From: Caballeronia sp. INDeC2
GTDB taxonomy: Bacteria > Pseudomonadota > Gammaproteobacteria > Burkholderiales > Burkholderiaceae
Length of the DNA stretch: 64,000 nucleotides
Direction of reading: 5' to 3'
Assembly (NCBI RefSeq): GCF_023631325.1
Contig: NZ_JALQDG010000041.1
Location: forward strand, 62,001 to 126,000
Part shown: piece after piece, positions 42,701-49,806 of the stretch
Layout: each line of letters opens with the position of its first letter
Position numbering within the stretch: position 1 is the stretch's first letter
Position numbers and translations under genes: made by a program
The notes under the pieces: generated by a model
The model's database searches: none
The model's input: only the letters and a program-made list of their open reading frames with translations
Told to the model about the DNA's origin: nothing

Positions 42701-42760
42701 CAACGGGAAGCGCTGCACGTTGCACGCGTGCTCGCTATGGCGCTCGATGCAAGGGATTGA
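39722..42760 (+). CDS. FAD/Fe-S D-2-hydroxyacid dehydrogenase (YdiJ-like)
   Basis: This 1012-residue flavo-iron-sulphur dehydrogenase has the YdiJ arrangement. An FAD-binding type 4 domain spans about residues 50-280 (PLGVVVPKDQDDL, GAGTSQCGQTVGEAL, GGMAGNNSCGSRSMEYG) and an FAD-oxidase C-terminal domain follows to about 540. Two 4Fe-4S motifs lie at Cys603-Cys609-Cys618 and Cys663-Cys666-Cys669-Cys673. Two CCG domains follow (CCGRTFLSAG near 811, CCGMAGCFGY near 940). E. coli YdiJ is about the same size and oxidises D-2-hydroxyglutarate. It would feed electrons to the quinone pool. I start it at ATG 39722; upstream in-frame codons encode Arg-rich non-family sequence. Confidence 0.92.
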   Translation: MLNSPTDRLVKPIHLMPASARARLASAPTPLQARLQRELKGDVLFDRASRGRYATDASIYQIMPLGVVVPKDQDDLRLALQIARDSHASVLARGAGTSQCGQTVGEALVIDTTKWLNNIIHFDKDACTVTVEPGVVLDHLNAWLKPHGLWFPVDVSTSAQCTIGGMAGNNSCGSRSMEYGIMVHNVDAIDAILADGHEARFGKLSTMTNDARTRDLVDGVRGIAMREQQEMREHIPKVLRRVAGYNLDLFDCQSPLAFSDDGEPNLANLLVGSEGTLAFSRQLTLKLAPLPAHKTLGVVNFPSFYDAMDMTQHIVKLGPVAVELVDRTMIDLAMSNPAFRPVIEKALVGQPQAVLLVEFAGADHDAQVAKLAQLVELMGDLGLRGSVVQMPDAGPQKALWEVRKAGLNIMMSMKGDGKPVSFIEDCAVPLEHLAEYTSRLTEVFRQHGTEGTWYAHASVGTLHVRPILDMRRDGAIKMRAIAEEAAAMVREYKGAFSGEHGDGLCRGEWVAWQYGPRINEAFRDIKQLFDPENRLSPDRIVAPPKMDDARNFRFPPSYRERALTPRLDWSAWNVTRDLSTGEEGAAGSGGDLSGGLAKAVEMCNNNGHCRKFDAGTMCPSYRITKDEQHLTRGRANTLRLALSGQLGDEGLASQDVKDVLELCVSCKGCKRDCPTGVDMARIKIEARAAWTERHGMRLRERLIAFLPRYAPYASRMPALSSAFEANMPGVARWLKSKLGLAPQRAFPRFAKPFLADAASKPAASATNEVLLFVDTFNNYMEPDNARAAKRVLEAAGYTVHLNVKAGERPLCCGRTFLSAGLVDEAKAEARRALDALMPYVERDVAIVGLEPSCLLSLRDEFLGYGYGDAARKLAQASFLFEEFLVREDAAGRLRLKLKALDRPSALLHGHCHQKAFDAVRPIEKVLGWIPGLDVKTIESSCCGMAGCFGYEAEHYAASQAMAEMSLLPAVRAARDALIVADGTSCRHQIADGAQREALHVARVLAMALDARD

Positions 42761-42835
42761 AAACGGCTGGACGAAGGTTTCTTTCACGCAAACAAAAACA
42801 GCGGACACACACGAACCGCGACCAGGAGACGAGCA

Positions 42836-42889
42836 ATGACATCACCGCGCAAACCACGCATTCGTAAGCTGCGCAGACGAACGCAATAA
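42836..42889 (+). CDS. Possible 17-residue basic peptide
   Basis: A short frame (MTSPRKPRIRKLRRRTQ) follows a canonical AGGAGACGAGC ribosome site and ends in TAA. Eight of 17 residues are Arg or Lys. It lies in the 253-base gap between the dehydrogenase and MFS genes. It could be a leader peptide controlling the MFS gene, a small basic protein, or chance. No homology can be assessed at this size. Confidence 0.3.
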   Translation: MTSPRKPRIRKLRRRTQ

Positions 42890-42957
42890 GCAAGCTCGTA
42901 TCGAGCTGCAATCCCCATCCGACGTACCCACGCGAAGTTCCGCATGCTGTGACATCG

Positions 42958-42983
42958 GACGCCTCTCGAGAACGAAAGGCGTC
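42958..42983 (+). other. Hairpin before MFS gene
   Basis: GACGCCT and AGGCGTC form a perfect 7-bp stem with an intervening 11-12 base loop, about 30 bases before the MFS start. A smaller stem AGCTCG-TAT-CGAGCT lies at 42892-42906, just after the 17-residue frame. Together they could act as an attenuator-like leader, which is speculation. Confidence 0.35.
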
Positions 42984-43013
42984 GCGCTCACGCACGCGGC
43001 CAACAAGGAGACG

Positions 43014-44303
43014 ATGATGTTCCGTCGAGCCACGACGCGCGTTCTGCTGCTGCTATGCGCGATGTATTTCATCACCTATATCGACCGGGTCAATGTCAGT
43101 ACGGCGGCGGTCCAGTTCGGCGCCGAGCTTGGCCTGTCGCACACGCAGGTCGGCTTCGTGTTTTCCGCCTTCGCGTATCCGTATCTCGTGTTCCAGATCA
43201 TCGGCGGATGGGTCGGCGACCGCTTTGGGCCGCGCCGCACGCTCACTCTGTGCGCGATGATCTGGGCGGGAGCCACGGTGCTTACCGGTCTTTCGGGCGG
43301 CTTCGTGTCGCTGATCGTGGCGCGCGTGCTGCTCGGCCTCGGCGAAGGCGCGACCTTCCCGACCGCGACGCGCGCGATGTCGAACTGGATGCCAGCCGAC
43401 CAGCGCGGTTTTGCACAAGGTATTACGCATGCAGCATCACGCATCGGTAATGCGGTGGCGCCGCCGCTCATCGTCTGGCTGATGGTGGCGACGAGCTGGC
43501 GCGGCGCGTTCATCATCACCGGGATCATCAGTTTCCTGTGGGCGCTGGTGTGGGTCTTCTACTTCCGCGATAACCCGCGCGATCATCCACGCATCACGGA
43601 ATCGGAATGTGCGACGCTCGCGAATTACTCGGGCGTGAAGCAACGCACGCCTGTGCCATGGCGCGCGCTGCTCGGCCGCATGGCGCCCGTCACCGCGGTG
43701 TATTTCTGCTATGGCTGGGTGCTGTGGCTCTTCCTCGGCTGGATTCCGCAGTACTTCCTGCATAGCTATCACATGCAGCTCGGCAAGTCGGCGCTGTTCG
43801 CGTCGGGCGTGTTCTTCGCAGGCGTGCTCGGCGACTGGCTCGGCGGTTCTCTCACCGACCGCATCCTGAGAAAGAGCGGCAACGTGCGCCTCGCGCGCAA
43901 CGTGTTGGTCGGCGTGTGCATGCTGCTGACGCTGCTGTCGCTCGCGCCGATCATGCTGGTTTCCAACATTTCGATTACGCTCGCGGCGGTGTGTCTCTCG
44001 GCCGGCTTCTTCTTCAACGAAATGACGATCGGTCCGATGTGGTCCGTGCCGATGGACATCGCGCCGAAGCACTCGGGCACCGCGTCCGGCATCATGAATT
44101 CCGGTTCCGCGCTGGCGGCCATCATCAGCCCGGTGGTGGGCGGCTGGCTGATCGACCGCACGGGCAACTGGAACCTGCCGTTCACGGTGTCGATGATCCT
44201 GATGGCCGTCGGCATCATCCTCTCGTTCACGATGCGCCCGGACCGCGCGCTCGAAGTCGACGAGGAAAAGAAAGACGCGGCGGACGCGCGCAAGTTCGTC
44301 TGA
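43014..44303 (+). CDS. MFS transporter (anion:cation symporter type)
   Basis: This 429-residue 12-helix carrier resembles the ACS/phthalate-permease group of the major facilitator superfamily. The start region MYFITYIDRVNVSTAAVQF and loop GGWVGDRFGPRRTL are characteristic, as is GLGEGATFPTATRAMSNWMP. AAGGAG precedes ATG 43014 (another ATG follows at 43017). ACS members import organic acids such as hexuronates, tartrate or phthalates. In this island it probably brings in the substrate for the aminotransferase, dehydrogenase and aldolase-like enzymes. Confidence 0.92.
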   Translation: MMFRRATTRVLLLLCAMYFITYIDRVNVSTAAVQFGAELGLSHTQVGFVFSAFAYPYLVFQIIGGWVGDRFGPRRTLTLCAMIWAGATVLTGLSGGFVSLIVARVLLGLGEGATFPTATRAMSNWMPADQRGFAQGITHAASRIGNAVAPPLIVWLMVATSWRGAFIITGIISFLWALVWVFYFRDNPRDHPRITESECATLANYSGVKQRTPVPWRALLGRMAPVTAVYFCYGWVLWLFLGWIPQYFLHSYHMQLGKSALFASGVFFAGVLGDWLGGSLTDRILRKSGNVRLARNVLVGVCMLLTLLSLAPIMLVSNISITLAAVCLSAGFFFNEMTIGPMWSVPMDIAPKHSGTASGIMNSGSALAAIISPVVGGWLIDRTGNWNLPFTVSMILMAVGIILSFTMRPDRALEVDEEKKDAADARKFV

Positions 44304-44323
44304 TCGAACGGACGCGGCGGTTC

Positions 44324-44384
44324 GATGCATTTTGCATGCATTGAACCGCTTCGGATAAAGCATTCGGCATGCAGCATTCAATTC
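44324..44384. repeat. Dispersed bipartite motif before CoA-transferase unit
   Basis: GATGCATTTTGCATGCATTG and CATTCGGCATGCAGCATTC lie 36 bases apart between the MFS gene and the enoyl-CoA hydratase remnant. They may be GntR operators as well as copies of the element. Confidence 0.55.
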
Positions 44385-44395
44385 AAAGAGGCGAT

Positions 44396-44751
44396 GTGAC
44401 GGAGCCATCCTTCCTGGCCGAGGGCGATGGCGACATCTCGACGGTCGTGATCGACCGGCCCGAGAAGACGGATCTTCGATGCGAGGGAAGAGCGCTCGCG
44501 AAAGGGCTCGTCACGCGCGTCGTCGCGGATGGGGAGGTCGCCGCGCACGCCTATGAAACCGCCCGGCGCATCGCGGACGGCGCGCTGCTCGTTGCGCGCT
44601 GGCGCAAGCAGTTCGTGCGTCGCGTGATGGACGCCGCGCCGCTCACCGAGGAAGCGCGACGAAGGCTTCGCATGCTTTGGCACGGAGGATTTTCGCATCG
44701 GCTATCAGGCCTTCCTCGACAAGATCAAACCGCAATTCAAAGGACGTTGAC
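44396..44751 (+). pseudogene. Enoyl-CoA hydratase remnant
   Basis: Parts of an enoyl-CoA hydratase remain in order. A GTG at 44396 opens an N-terminal segment with DGDISTVVIDRPEK. This joins abruptly at about 44470 to the C-terminal third (GLVTRVVADGEV, AYETARRIADGALLVARW). A frameshift near 44665 then leads into the terminal CFGTEDFRIGYQAFLDK with stop at 44751. About 130-150 middle residues that carry the oxyanion hole and acid/base are missing, so it cannot be active. It immediately precedes the CoA-transferase and was probably its metabolic partner. Confidence 0.8.
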
Positions 44752-45990
44752 ATGACAGACACAAAACCGGCGGCCGCGCCCGCCGCGGGGCCGCTCGCAG
44801 GCATGCGCGTGATCGAGCTTGCACACATCATGTCGGGGCCGATCTGCGGGATGATGCTCGCGGACATGGGCGCCGATGTCATCAAGGTCGAAAAAATACC
44901 AAACGGCGATGATTGCCGGCGTTTCGCGCCGATCCTCCCGAGCGGCGAGTCCGCGTCGTTCCTCATCGTGAACCGGAACAAGCGCGGCATCGCCCTCGAT
45001 CTGAAGACGGATGGCGGAAAGGAAGTGCTCAGGAAGATGCTCGCGAGCGCGGATGTGGTGACCGAGAACTATCGTCGCGGCACGATGGAAAAGCTGGGCG
45101 TGGGCTACGAAACGCTCAGGGCGATGAACCCGGGTCTCATCTATTGTGCGATTTCGGGTTACGGCCGCAGCGGACCGATGGCCGACAAGGGCGGCTTCGA
45201 TCTCATCGCGCAGGGTTTGAGCGGCCTCATGAGCATGACCGGCGAGCCGGGCCAGGCGCCGATCAAGGCGGGCTCGCCCGTTACCGATATCAACGCGGGC
45301 ATTCTGGCGGCGCTCGGCATCAGCGCGGCCTATGCCAGAAAGCAGACGACGGGCCTCGGCCAGATGGTCGATACGTCGCTCTTCGAAGCCGGCCTGCAAC
45401 AGATGTACTGGGCCTTCGCCAACTATTTCGCGGACGGCACGGTGCTGCCGAAAGCGGGCTCCGCCAATCCGACGAGCGCGCCCTATCAGGCGTTTCGCAC
45501 GCGCGACGGCTGGGTCAATATCGGCGCGGCGAATCAGAGCAACTACGAGCGGCTCGTCGGCGTGCTGAACATTCCCGGCCTCGCCGATGACGAGCGTTTT
45601 CAGACCAACGCGGGCCGCCTGACGCATCGCGAGGCGCTCGTCGAGATCCTTACTGCGCGCCTCGTCGAGCGGACCACCGACGAGTGGCTCGTCGCTTTCG
45701 ACGAGATCGGCCTGCCGAGCGGCGCGGTGCTCGGTGTGCCGGAAGCGTCGTCGCACGAGCAGGCGATCGCGCGCGGAATGATCGTCGAGACGAAGCATCC
45801 GCTCGCGGGCCCGATGCGCGGTATCGGTTTGCCGATCCATTTCTCCGAGGGATCGACGAAGGCTTCGCGTCCCGCGCCGCTTCTCGGACAGCACACCGCC
45901 GAAGTGCTCAACGAATACGGTTTCGACGATGCGCGCATTCAGGCGCTCAAGGATGAAGGCGCGATCCTGGAAACGGAAGTTCCGGCATGA
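44752..45990 (+). CDS. CaiB/BaiF family CoA-transferase
   Basis: This 412-residue family III CoA-transferase has LAGMRVIELAHIMSGPICGMMLADMGADVIKVE in overlapping parts, NRNKRGIALDLK, and the catalytic aspartate expected in the GSPVTDINAGIL region. It moves CoA between carboxylic acids without ATP. ATG 44752 lies directly after the stop of the enoyl-CoA hydratase remnant; the ribosome site is AAAGGACG in that remnant. With the hydratase gone, CoA-ester use here either ended or relies on another hydratase in the genome. Confidence 0.92.
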   Translation: MTDTKPAAAPAAGPLAGMRVIELAHIMSGPICGMMLADMGADVIKVEKIPNGDDCRRFAPILPSGESASFLIVNRNKRGIALDLKTDGGKEVLRKMLASADVVTENYRRGTMEKLGVGYETLRAMNPGLIYCAISGYGRSGPMADKGGFDLIAQGLSGLMSMTGEPGQAPIKAGSPVTDINAGILAALGISAAYARKQTTGLGQMVDTSLFEAGLQQMYWAFANYFADGTVLPKAGSANPTSAPYQAFRTRDGWVNIGAANQSNYERLVGVLNIPGLADDERFQTNAGRLTHREALVEILTARLVERTTDEWLVAFDEIGLPSGAVLGVPEASSHEQAIARGMIVETKHPLAGPMRGIGLPIHFSEGSTKASRPAPLLGQHTAEVLNEYGFDDARIQALKDEGAILETEVPA

Positions 45991-46014
45991 CCTCGCTTAT
46001 GGGTCCGCTGGTTC

Positions 46015-46037
46015 TATGCATTCAACATGCAAGATTC
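46015..46037. repeat. Operator-like motif before aldolase-like gene
   Basis: TATGCATTCAACATGCAAG lies 14 bases before the start of the aldolase-like gene. It holds two half-sites (GCATTC and CATGCAA) like those in the gntR promoter. Confidence 0.5.
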
Positions 46038-46050
46038 GGCGTTATGATCG

Positions 46051-47232
46051 ATGCCTGATCTGACTTCATCCACACGACCCGCCATGACGCTCGTACCTCC
46101 GCCCGCCGCTCGCGTGGGCGACCAGCTCGCATCCGTCGCCACGCCTTCCCTGACGATCGATCTCGATGCCTTCGACGCCAATCTCGCGGCGATGTCGGCG
46201 TTCGCGGCGCGCCATGACGTCGTGTTGCGTCCGCATGCGAAGGCGCACAAGTCGAGCGAAATCGCCAGGCGTCAGGTCGAAGCGGGCGCGGTCGGCGTGT
46301 GCTGTCAGAAGCTGTCGGAGGCCTATCCGTTCGCGGCGGCGGGGATCGAAAGTATTCATGTGAGCAACGAGTTCGTCGGCGCGGACAAGCTGGCAATGGC
46401 CACCGAGCTGGCATCGCATGTGCGCCTTTCGGTTTGCGTGGATGCATTGCCGCAAGTGCGGGCGCTCGGCGATGCGGCGGCGCGTGCGGGCGTCACGATC
46501 GACGTGCTGCCTGAAGTCGATGCCGGGCAACATCGCTGCGGCGTGACGAGCGAGGACGCGCTGCTCGCGCTCGTCGACGGCATCGCGTCGCAGAGCGCGT
46601 TGCGCTTCGCGGGCATTCAGGCGTATCACGGCGGCATACAACACCTCGCCGATTGGACCGCGCGCAAGGACGAAGCCGACCGTGCCGCCGACGTTGCCGC
46701 ACGCTACGTGCGCGCGCTCGATGCGCGCGGCGTGCGTTGCGGCATCGTGACGGGCGGCGGCACCGGCACCGTCGAGTTCGATGCCGCGAGCGGCGTCTTC
46801 ACCGAGTTGCAGCCCGGTTCGTATCTCTTCATGGACGGCGATTACGGCGGCATCGGCTGGGGCGGCGAATTGCGCTGGCGTCATAGCTTTTTCGTGTTGT
46901 CGACGATCATGAGCGCGACGCGGCCCGGCATGGCCGTATGCGATGTCGGCCTGAAAGGGCTGGCGGTGGATTCAGGTTTGCCGCGTAGCGTGCATTGGCT
47001 CGATGCGAACGATGGTCCCGCGCTCAGCTATGTGGCGGCGAACGACGAGCACGGCATGTTGCATGCAAAACACGAGTCTCAAGGCGACTTCGCGGGGCTC
47101 GTCGGCAAGCGCCTTCTATTGCCGCCAGGGCATTGCGATCCGACAGTGAATCTCTACGACGAATACGTGTGCCATCGAAACGGCCAGGTGACGGACATAT
47201 GGCCAATCGATGCGCGCGGTCTCTCACGCTAA
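46051..47232 (+). CDS. D-threonine/D-3-hydroxyaspartate aldolase-like enzyme
   Basis: This PLP fold-type III enzyme has up to 393 residues. Its PLP lysine is expected at Lys64 in LRPHAKAHKSSE, and the metal site lies near the C-terminus in PGHCDPTVNLYDEY, both typical of D-threonine aldolase and 3-hydroxyaspartate aldolase (BhcC-like). It would cleave a beta-hydroxy amino acid to glycine plus glyoxylate or another aldehyde. ATG 46084 is an alternative start. A copy of the GCAT-type motif lies just upstream (46015-46037). Together with the glyoxylate aminotransferase it points to hydroxyaspartate- or hydroxyamino-acid use. Confidence 0.87.
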   Translation: MPDLTSSTRPAMTLVPPPAARVGDQLASVATPSLTIDLDAFDANLAAMSAFAARHDVVLRPHAKAHKSSEIARRQVEAGAVGVCCQKLSEAYPFAAAGIESIHVSNEFVGADKLAMATELASHVRLSVCVDALPQVRALGDAAARAGVTIDVLPEVDAGQHRCGVTSEDALLALVDGIASQSALRFAGIQAYHGGIQHLADWTARKDEADRAADVAARYVRALDARGVRCGIVTGGGTGTVEFDAASGVFTELQPGSYLFMDGDYGGIGWGGELRWRHSFFVLSTIMSATRPGMAVCDVGLKGLAVDSGLPRSVHWLDANDGPALSYVAANDEHGMLHAKHESQGDFAGLVGKRLLLPPGHCDPTVNLYDEYVCHRNGQVTDIWPIDARGLSR

Positions 47233-48278
47233 ACCGATGGCTCCTTGGGCGGATAGACCGTAGCGATCAGCGCATCCAGATCCGCGACGATCAGTCCGAC
47301 GACGAACTGCGCCACTTCTTGCGCGCCATGCGTCGCTTCCTGCATCGCAAGCATGCTCTTGAGTTCGTTCACGGCATCGCGTGCGTGCGCGAGTCGCGCA
47401 TCGTCCTGACGATTCGATGCAAGCACGTTCGCGAGCGTCTCGAATAATGACTGCAATTCGCGGCCCGTTGCGCCGAGGCGCGCCGCGCAGGTATCGCGAT
47501 CGAGGCGCGATACGGCCTTCGCGAGAAAGAGCGCATCGCTATGCAGACGGCGCAAGAAAGGCGCGGCCTTGTCGATGGCATCCGAGCGATGATTCTGCAC
47601 GAGCACGATGACGTGCTCGCGCTCGGCTTCCTTCAACGCATCGTCGAACGCTTTCTGCGCGTCGGTGCTTTGCGTTTCGAGGCGCGTCGCGCGCGCTTCG
47701 TCCTGCTCGCCCGACAGATACAGCGCGATCAACTGACCGAGGCTCTTCAAGGTATCGGCGACGCTGCCATGTGCGGAGGTGAGCGCGCGATTCGGCCAGA
47801 GCGCCGAGACGACGAACGACGATGCCGCGCCGATCAAGATCTCCAGCACGCGATGCATGGGCCGTTCGAAAGGCGATCCCGGTCCCCCCGGAATCAGTAC
47901 GACGATCACGAGCGTCACGCACGCAAGCCTGAACGCGGGACGTTTGGCGCTCAACGCGGCGAGCGGCACGAGTGCGACGGAGAACACCGCGAGCGGCGGT
48001 GCGCCGTGTTCCATCGCGACGATACCGAGCACGCCCGTCACCGCACCGATGAACGCGCCGATGATCTGATCGCGAGCGATATCGACGGCTTGCGTGAGGC
48101 TAGGCTGCGTCACGATGACGAGTGTCGTGATGAGCGCCCAGTAACCTTCAGGCAATGCGGCGAGTCGCGCCGCGGCGTAGCTGATCGCGCAACTCATCAG
48201 CGTACGAAGAAGGCGTCTTGCTTCCGGTGCGCCGAAGAAGGCGCGCACGCGACGTCGCGTGCGGGTAATCGCTGTCAT
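47229..48278 (-). CDS. FUSC/aromatic acid exporter-like protein
   Basis: This protein of about 349 residues has the N-terminal membrane half of FUSC/ArAE-type proteins: six predicted helices (LMSCAISYAAARLAAL, GYWALITTLVIVTQP, IIGAFIGAVTGVLGIVAM, ACVTLVIVVLIPG). A cytoplasmic helical domain follows (about residues 170-349). I start it at 48278 (MTAITRTRRRVRAFFG) because 24 upstream residues do not look conserved. FUSC proteins export aromatic acids or act in stress resistance. The end overlaps the convergent aldolase-like gene by 4 bases. Confidence 0.85.
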   Translation of the reverse strand: MTAITRTRRRVRAFFGAPEARRLLRTLMSCAISYAAARLAALPEGYWALITTLVIVTQPSLTQAVDIARDQIIGAFIGAVTGVLGIVAMEHGAPPLAVFSVALVPLAALSAKRPAFRLACVTLVIVVLIPGGPGSPFERPMHRVLEILIGAASSFVVSALWPNRALTSAHGSVADTLKSLGQLIALYLSGEQDEARATRLETQSTDAQKAFDDALKEAEREHVIVLVQNHRSDAIDKAAPFLRRLHSDALFLAKAVSRLDRDTCAARLGATGRELQSLFETLANVLASNRQDDARLAHARDAVNELKSMLAMQEATHGAQEVAQFVVGLIVADLDALIATVYPPKEPSV

Positions 48279-48401
48279 GCGGTCTCTATCGTTGATGATG
48301 CGGAATGGTCGCGAAGACGCGACGCATGCGCGCGCCCGCTGCTGCATTATGCCAATGCGCAGGGGACGATATGAAAGAGGATGTCAGGGACGAAAACAAT
48401 C

Positions 48402-48445
48402 AGGGCGGCACGCATGCTCTGTGTCAGCGAGCATGCTGCCGCCCT
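48402..48445 (-). terminator. Strong hairpin after small membrane gene
   Basis: An 17-bp near-perfect stem (one bulged base) closes a 9-base loop: AGGGCGGCACGCATGCTC pairs with GAGCATGCTGCCGCCCT. On the minus strand it follows the small membrane gene by 46 bases and is trailed by GATTGTTTTCG. It fits an intrinsic terminator of that gene. Confidence 0.7.
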
Positions 48446-48491
48446 TGCGCCGCGACGAGCCGAAGTCTCGACGAAGCGTCAGGGTGTGTCG

Positions 48492-48677
48492 TCAGGTAAG
48501 CATGGGCACCGCTTCGATCAGCGCAAGCCCGAGCAGCGCCCCGATGGCCGCGCCGATGAGCTTCGGATGCCAGCGATCCAGATGCAGCGCCGTGAGCAGC
48601 GCGCCGATCAGGATGACGCCGAGCAAAGCGAAAACGACGACAAGATAGCCGATTTCGAATTCGTTATTGATAAGCAC
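48492..48677 (-). CDS. Small two-helix membrane protein
   Basis: This 61-residue protein has two hydrophobic helices (IGYLVVVFALLGVILIGALL and IGAAIGALLGLALIEAV) joined by a short charged loop HLDRWHPK. I chose GTG 48677 because GGGAGGCC stands 8 bases before it; an ATG at 48719 would add 14 polar residues lacking a good ribosome site. I do not recognise a family. It is monocistronic, with a strong terminator downstream. Confidence 0.6.
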   Translation of the reverse strand: MLINNEFEIGYLVVVFALLGVILIGALLTALHLDRWHPKLIGAAIGALLGLALIEAVPMLT

Positions 48678-49486
48678 GACGCTGGCCTCCCGCCGTTTTG
48701 CACCGGCTGAGTTGCGCATTAGGCCGCATTGCGGCCGATGTCGGTCCGCCCGCGCGACAATTTAATTATATGTCACATTGTGACGTATTCAAGCCACGCG
48801 CCCGGCGTCGGCATGGCGAACTTATCGAGCGGGCCCGGCGTTGAGCGGCGGCAGCTTCGATGCACGCGCGTTGTCCGCGGTCAGCTTCGCTTCGCCTGGC
48901 TTGTAGCCGTTCGACATCAACAGGAAGGCCATGATGTAGGCATAGTGCTGGCCTTTCATCTTGCTGGAACGATCCTCGGGCATGTCGGTTGCCATGTAGG
49001 TGAAGATGCCGCCGACAGTAAGATGCGAATTCGATGGCGACGCGAATGAAGGTGTGCCTTGGGGATCGACGGGATCAGCGCGCCGCTCTCTCAGTGATCG
49101 TGGGTCGCCGCAATCTCGCAGATGTCGCCTTGCATCGTCCCTTCGTGCGCAAGTTCCGGTGGTATCGCCGGATGGTTGAGCGCGGCTAGAAGCAAGTCCT
49201 GCGCCAGTCAGCGCGACCGAGCTTCGTGTTGGCGAATCGAAAGGGTAAGAGATGTCGTTGCGAAGCCGACAGTGCCGCGCACCATGTGTCGGCCCGCGTC
49301 TGACTGGCCGCGCTGATCGATGAAGCGTGTCTCCCTGCCGCAATCCCGCGCCATAAGGCGCAGCGGACTTCGAAGCCTCCTGTGCCGACAGTTGGCATAC
49401 CCAATGCAAAAGACAGGGCGAGCGCCCACATACGCTCGATTTCGATTCCAACGAACGCCCGCTTACGCACCGCAAGGAGAAACCTC
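48678..49486. other. Decayed region between membrane gene and peptide gene
   Basis: This 809-base region has no intact gene. It is more varied in composition than its neighbours and holds broken pieces on the minus strand: a cytochrome c-like tail (separate entry) and, around 49100-49210, a frame ending QDLLLAALNHPAIPPELAHE that looks like a protein terminus I cannot identify. The plus strand holds the peptide gene's leader at its right end. Gene decay or an old insertion site is likely. Confidence 0.5.
48822..49017 (-). pseudogene. Cytochrome c C-terminal fragment
   Basis: About 65 codons on the minus strand encode GGIFTYMATDMPED, YAYIMAFLLMSNGYKPGEAK and ASKLPPL, which resembles the last helix and methionine-ligand region of a class I cytochrome c from quinohaemoprotein systems. 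No CxxCH haem site or signal peptide lies upstream in frame, so it is a remnant. Confidence 0.6.
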
Positions 49487-49681
49487 ATGGCAAACCTGAA
49501 GCTCGACGATCTGCAACATGCCCAGCAACTGTCTTCGTCCGAGATGTCCCGGATCGTCGGAGGCGACAAGAAGGAGCCGGCCGGCAAGCCGATTCATATC
49601 GACGCTCAAAGCGGCGTGCTGACGTTCAAGGACGGCTCACAATGGACGATGGACCTCAACGGCAAGCTGCATCCGCTGTGA
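49487..49681 (+). CDS. Double-glycine leader peptide
   Basis: This 64-residue peptide gene starts at ATG 49487 after AAGGAG. Residues 1-25 form a leader (LKLDDLQHAQQLSSSEM) ending in SRIVGG, a typical double-glycine site for a C39 peptidase/ABC exporter. The mature part (DKKEPAG onwards) is charged, with a possible beta-hairpin (GVLTFKDGSQWTMDLNGK) and no cysteines. It resembles short bacteriocin-like or signalling precursors. No peptidase/ABC exporter is encoded nearby; a LysE-family gene follows on the other strand but is not a peptide exporter. Confidence 0.65.
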   Translation: MANLKLDDLQHAQQLSSSEMSRIVGGDKKEPAGKPIHIDAQSGVLTFKDGSQWTMDLNGKLHPL

Positions 49682-49711
49682 TGCGGGCGCTTGAAGTCTG
49701 CTTGTGAAAAA

Positions 49712-49743
49712 AGGCCGGACGTACCTCGTGGCACGCCCGGCCT
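49712..49743 (-). terminator. Bidirectional intrinsic terminator
   Basis: AGGCCGGACGTACC and GGCACGCCCGGCCT form a 14-bp stem with two mismatches and a TCGT loop. On the minus strand it follows the LysE stop and is trailed by TTTTTTCAC, a good intrinsic terminator. On the plus strand it follows the peptide gene by 30 bases. Confidence 0.75.
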
Positions 49744-49750
49744 CCGGTCC

Positions 49751-49806
49751 TTTGCATTCAAAATGTCTGATATCCGTTGCGTTATGTCTTTTGCATGCGA
49801 AATTAC
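49751..49806. repeat. Dispersed bipartite motif at LysE gene 3' end
   Basis: TTTGCATTCAAAATGTC and TTTTGCATGCGAAATTA lie 39 bases apart, overlapping the end of the LysE-family gene. Confidence 0.55.

Noticed and set aside
46051..47232. Alanine racemase as the identity of this gene
   Set aside because: The PHAKAHK lysine context and C-terminal GHCDPT metal site match D-threonine/3-hydroxyaspartate aldolases; alanine racemase lacks the metal site.
48305..48499. 64-codon plus-strand frame after the FUSC gene
   Set aside because: Its middle is the terminator hairpin at 48402-48445, so the frame is better explained as non-coding.
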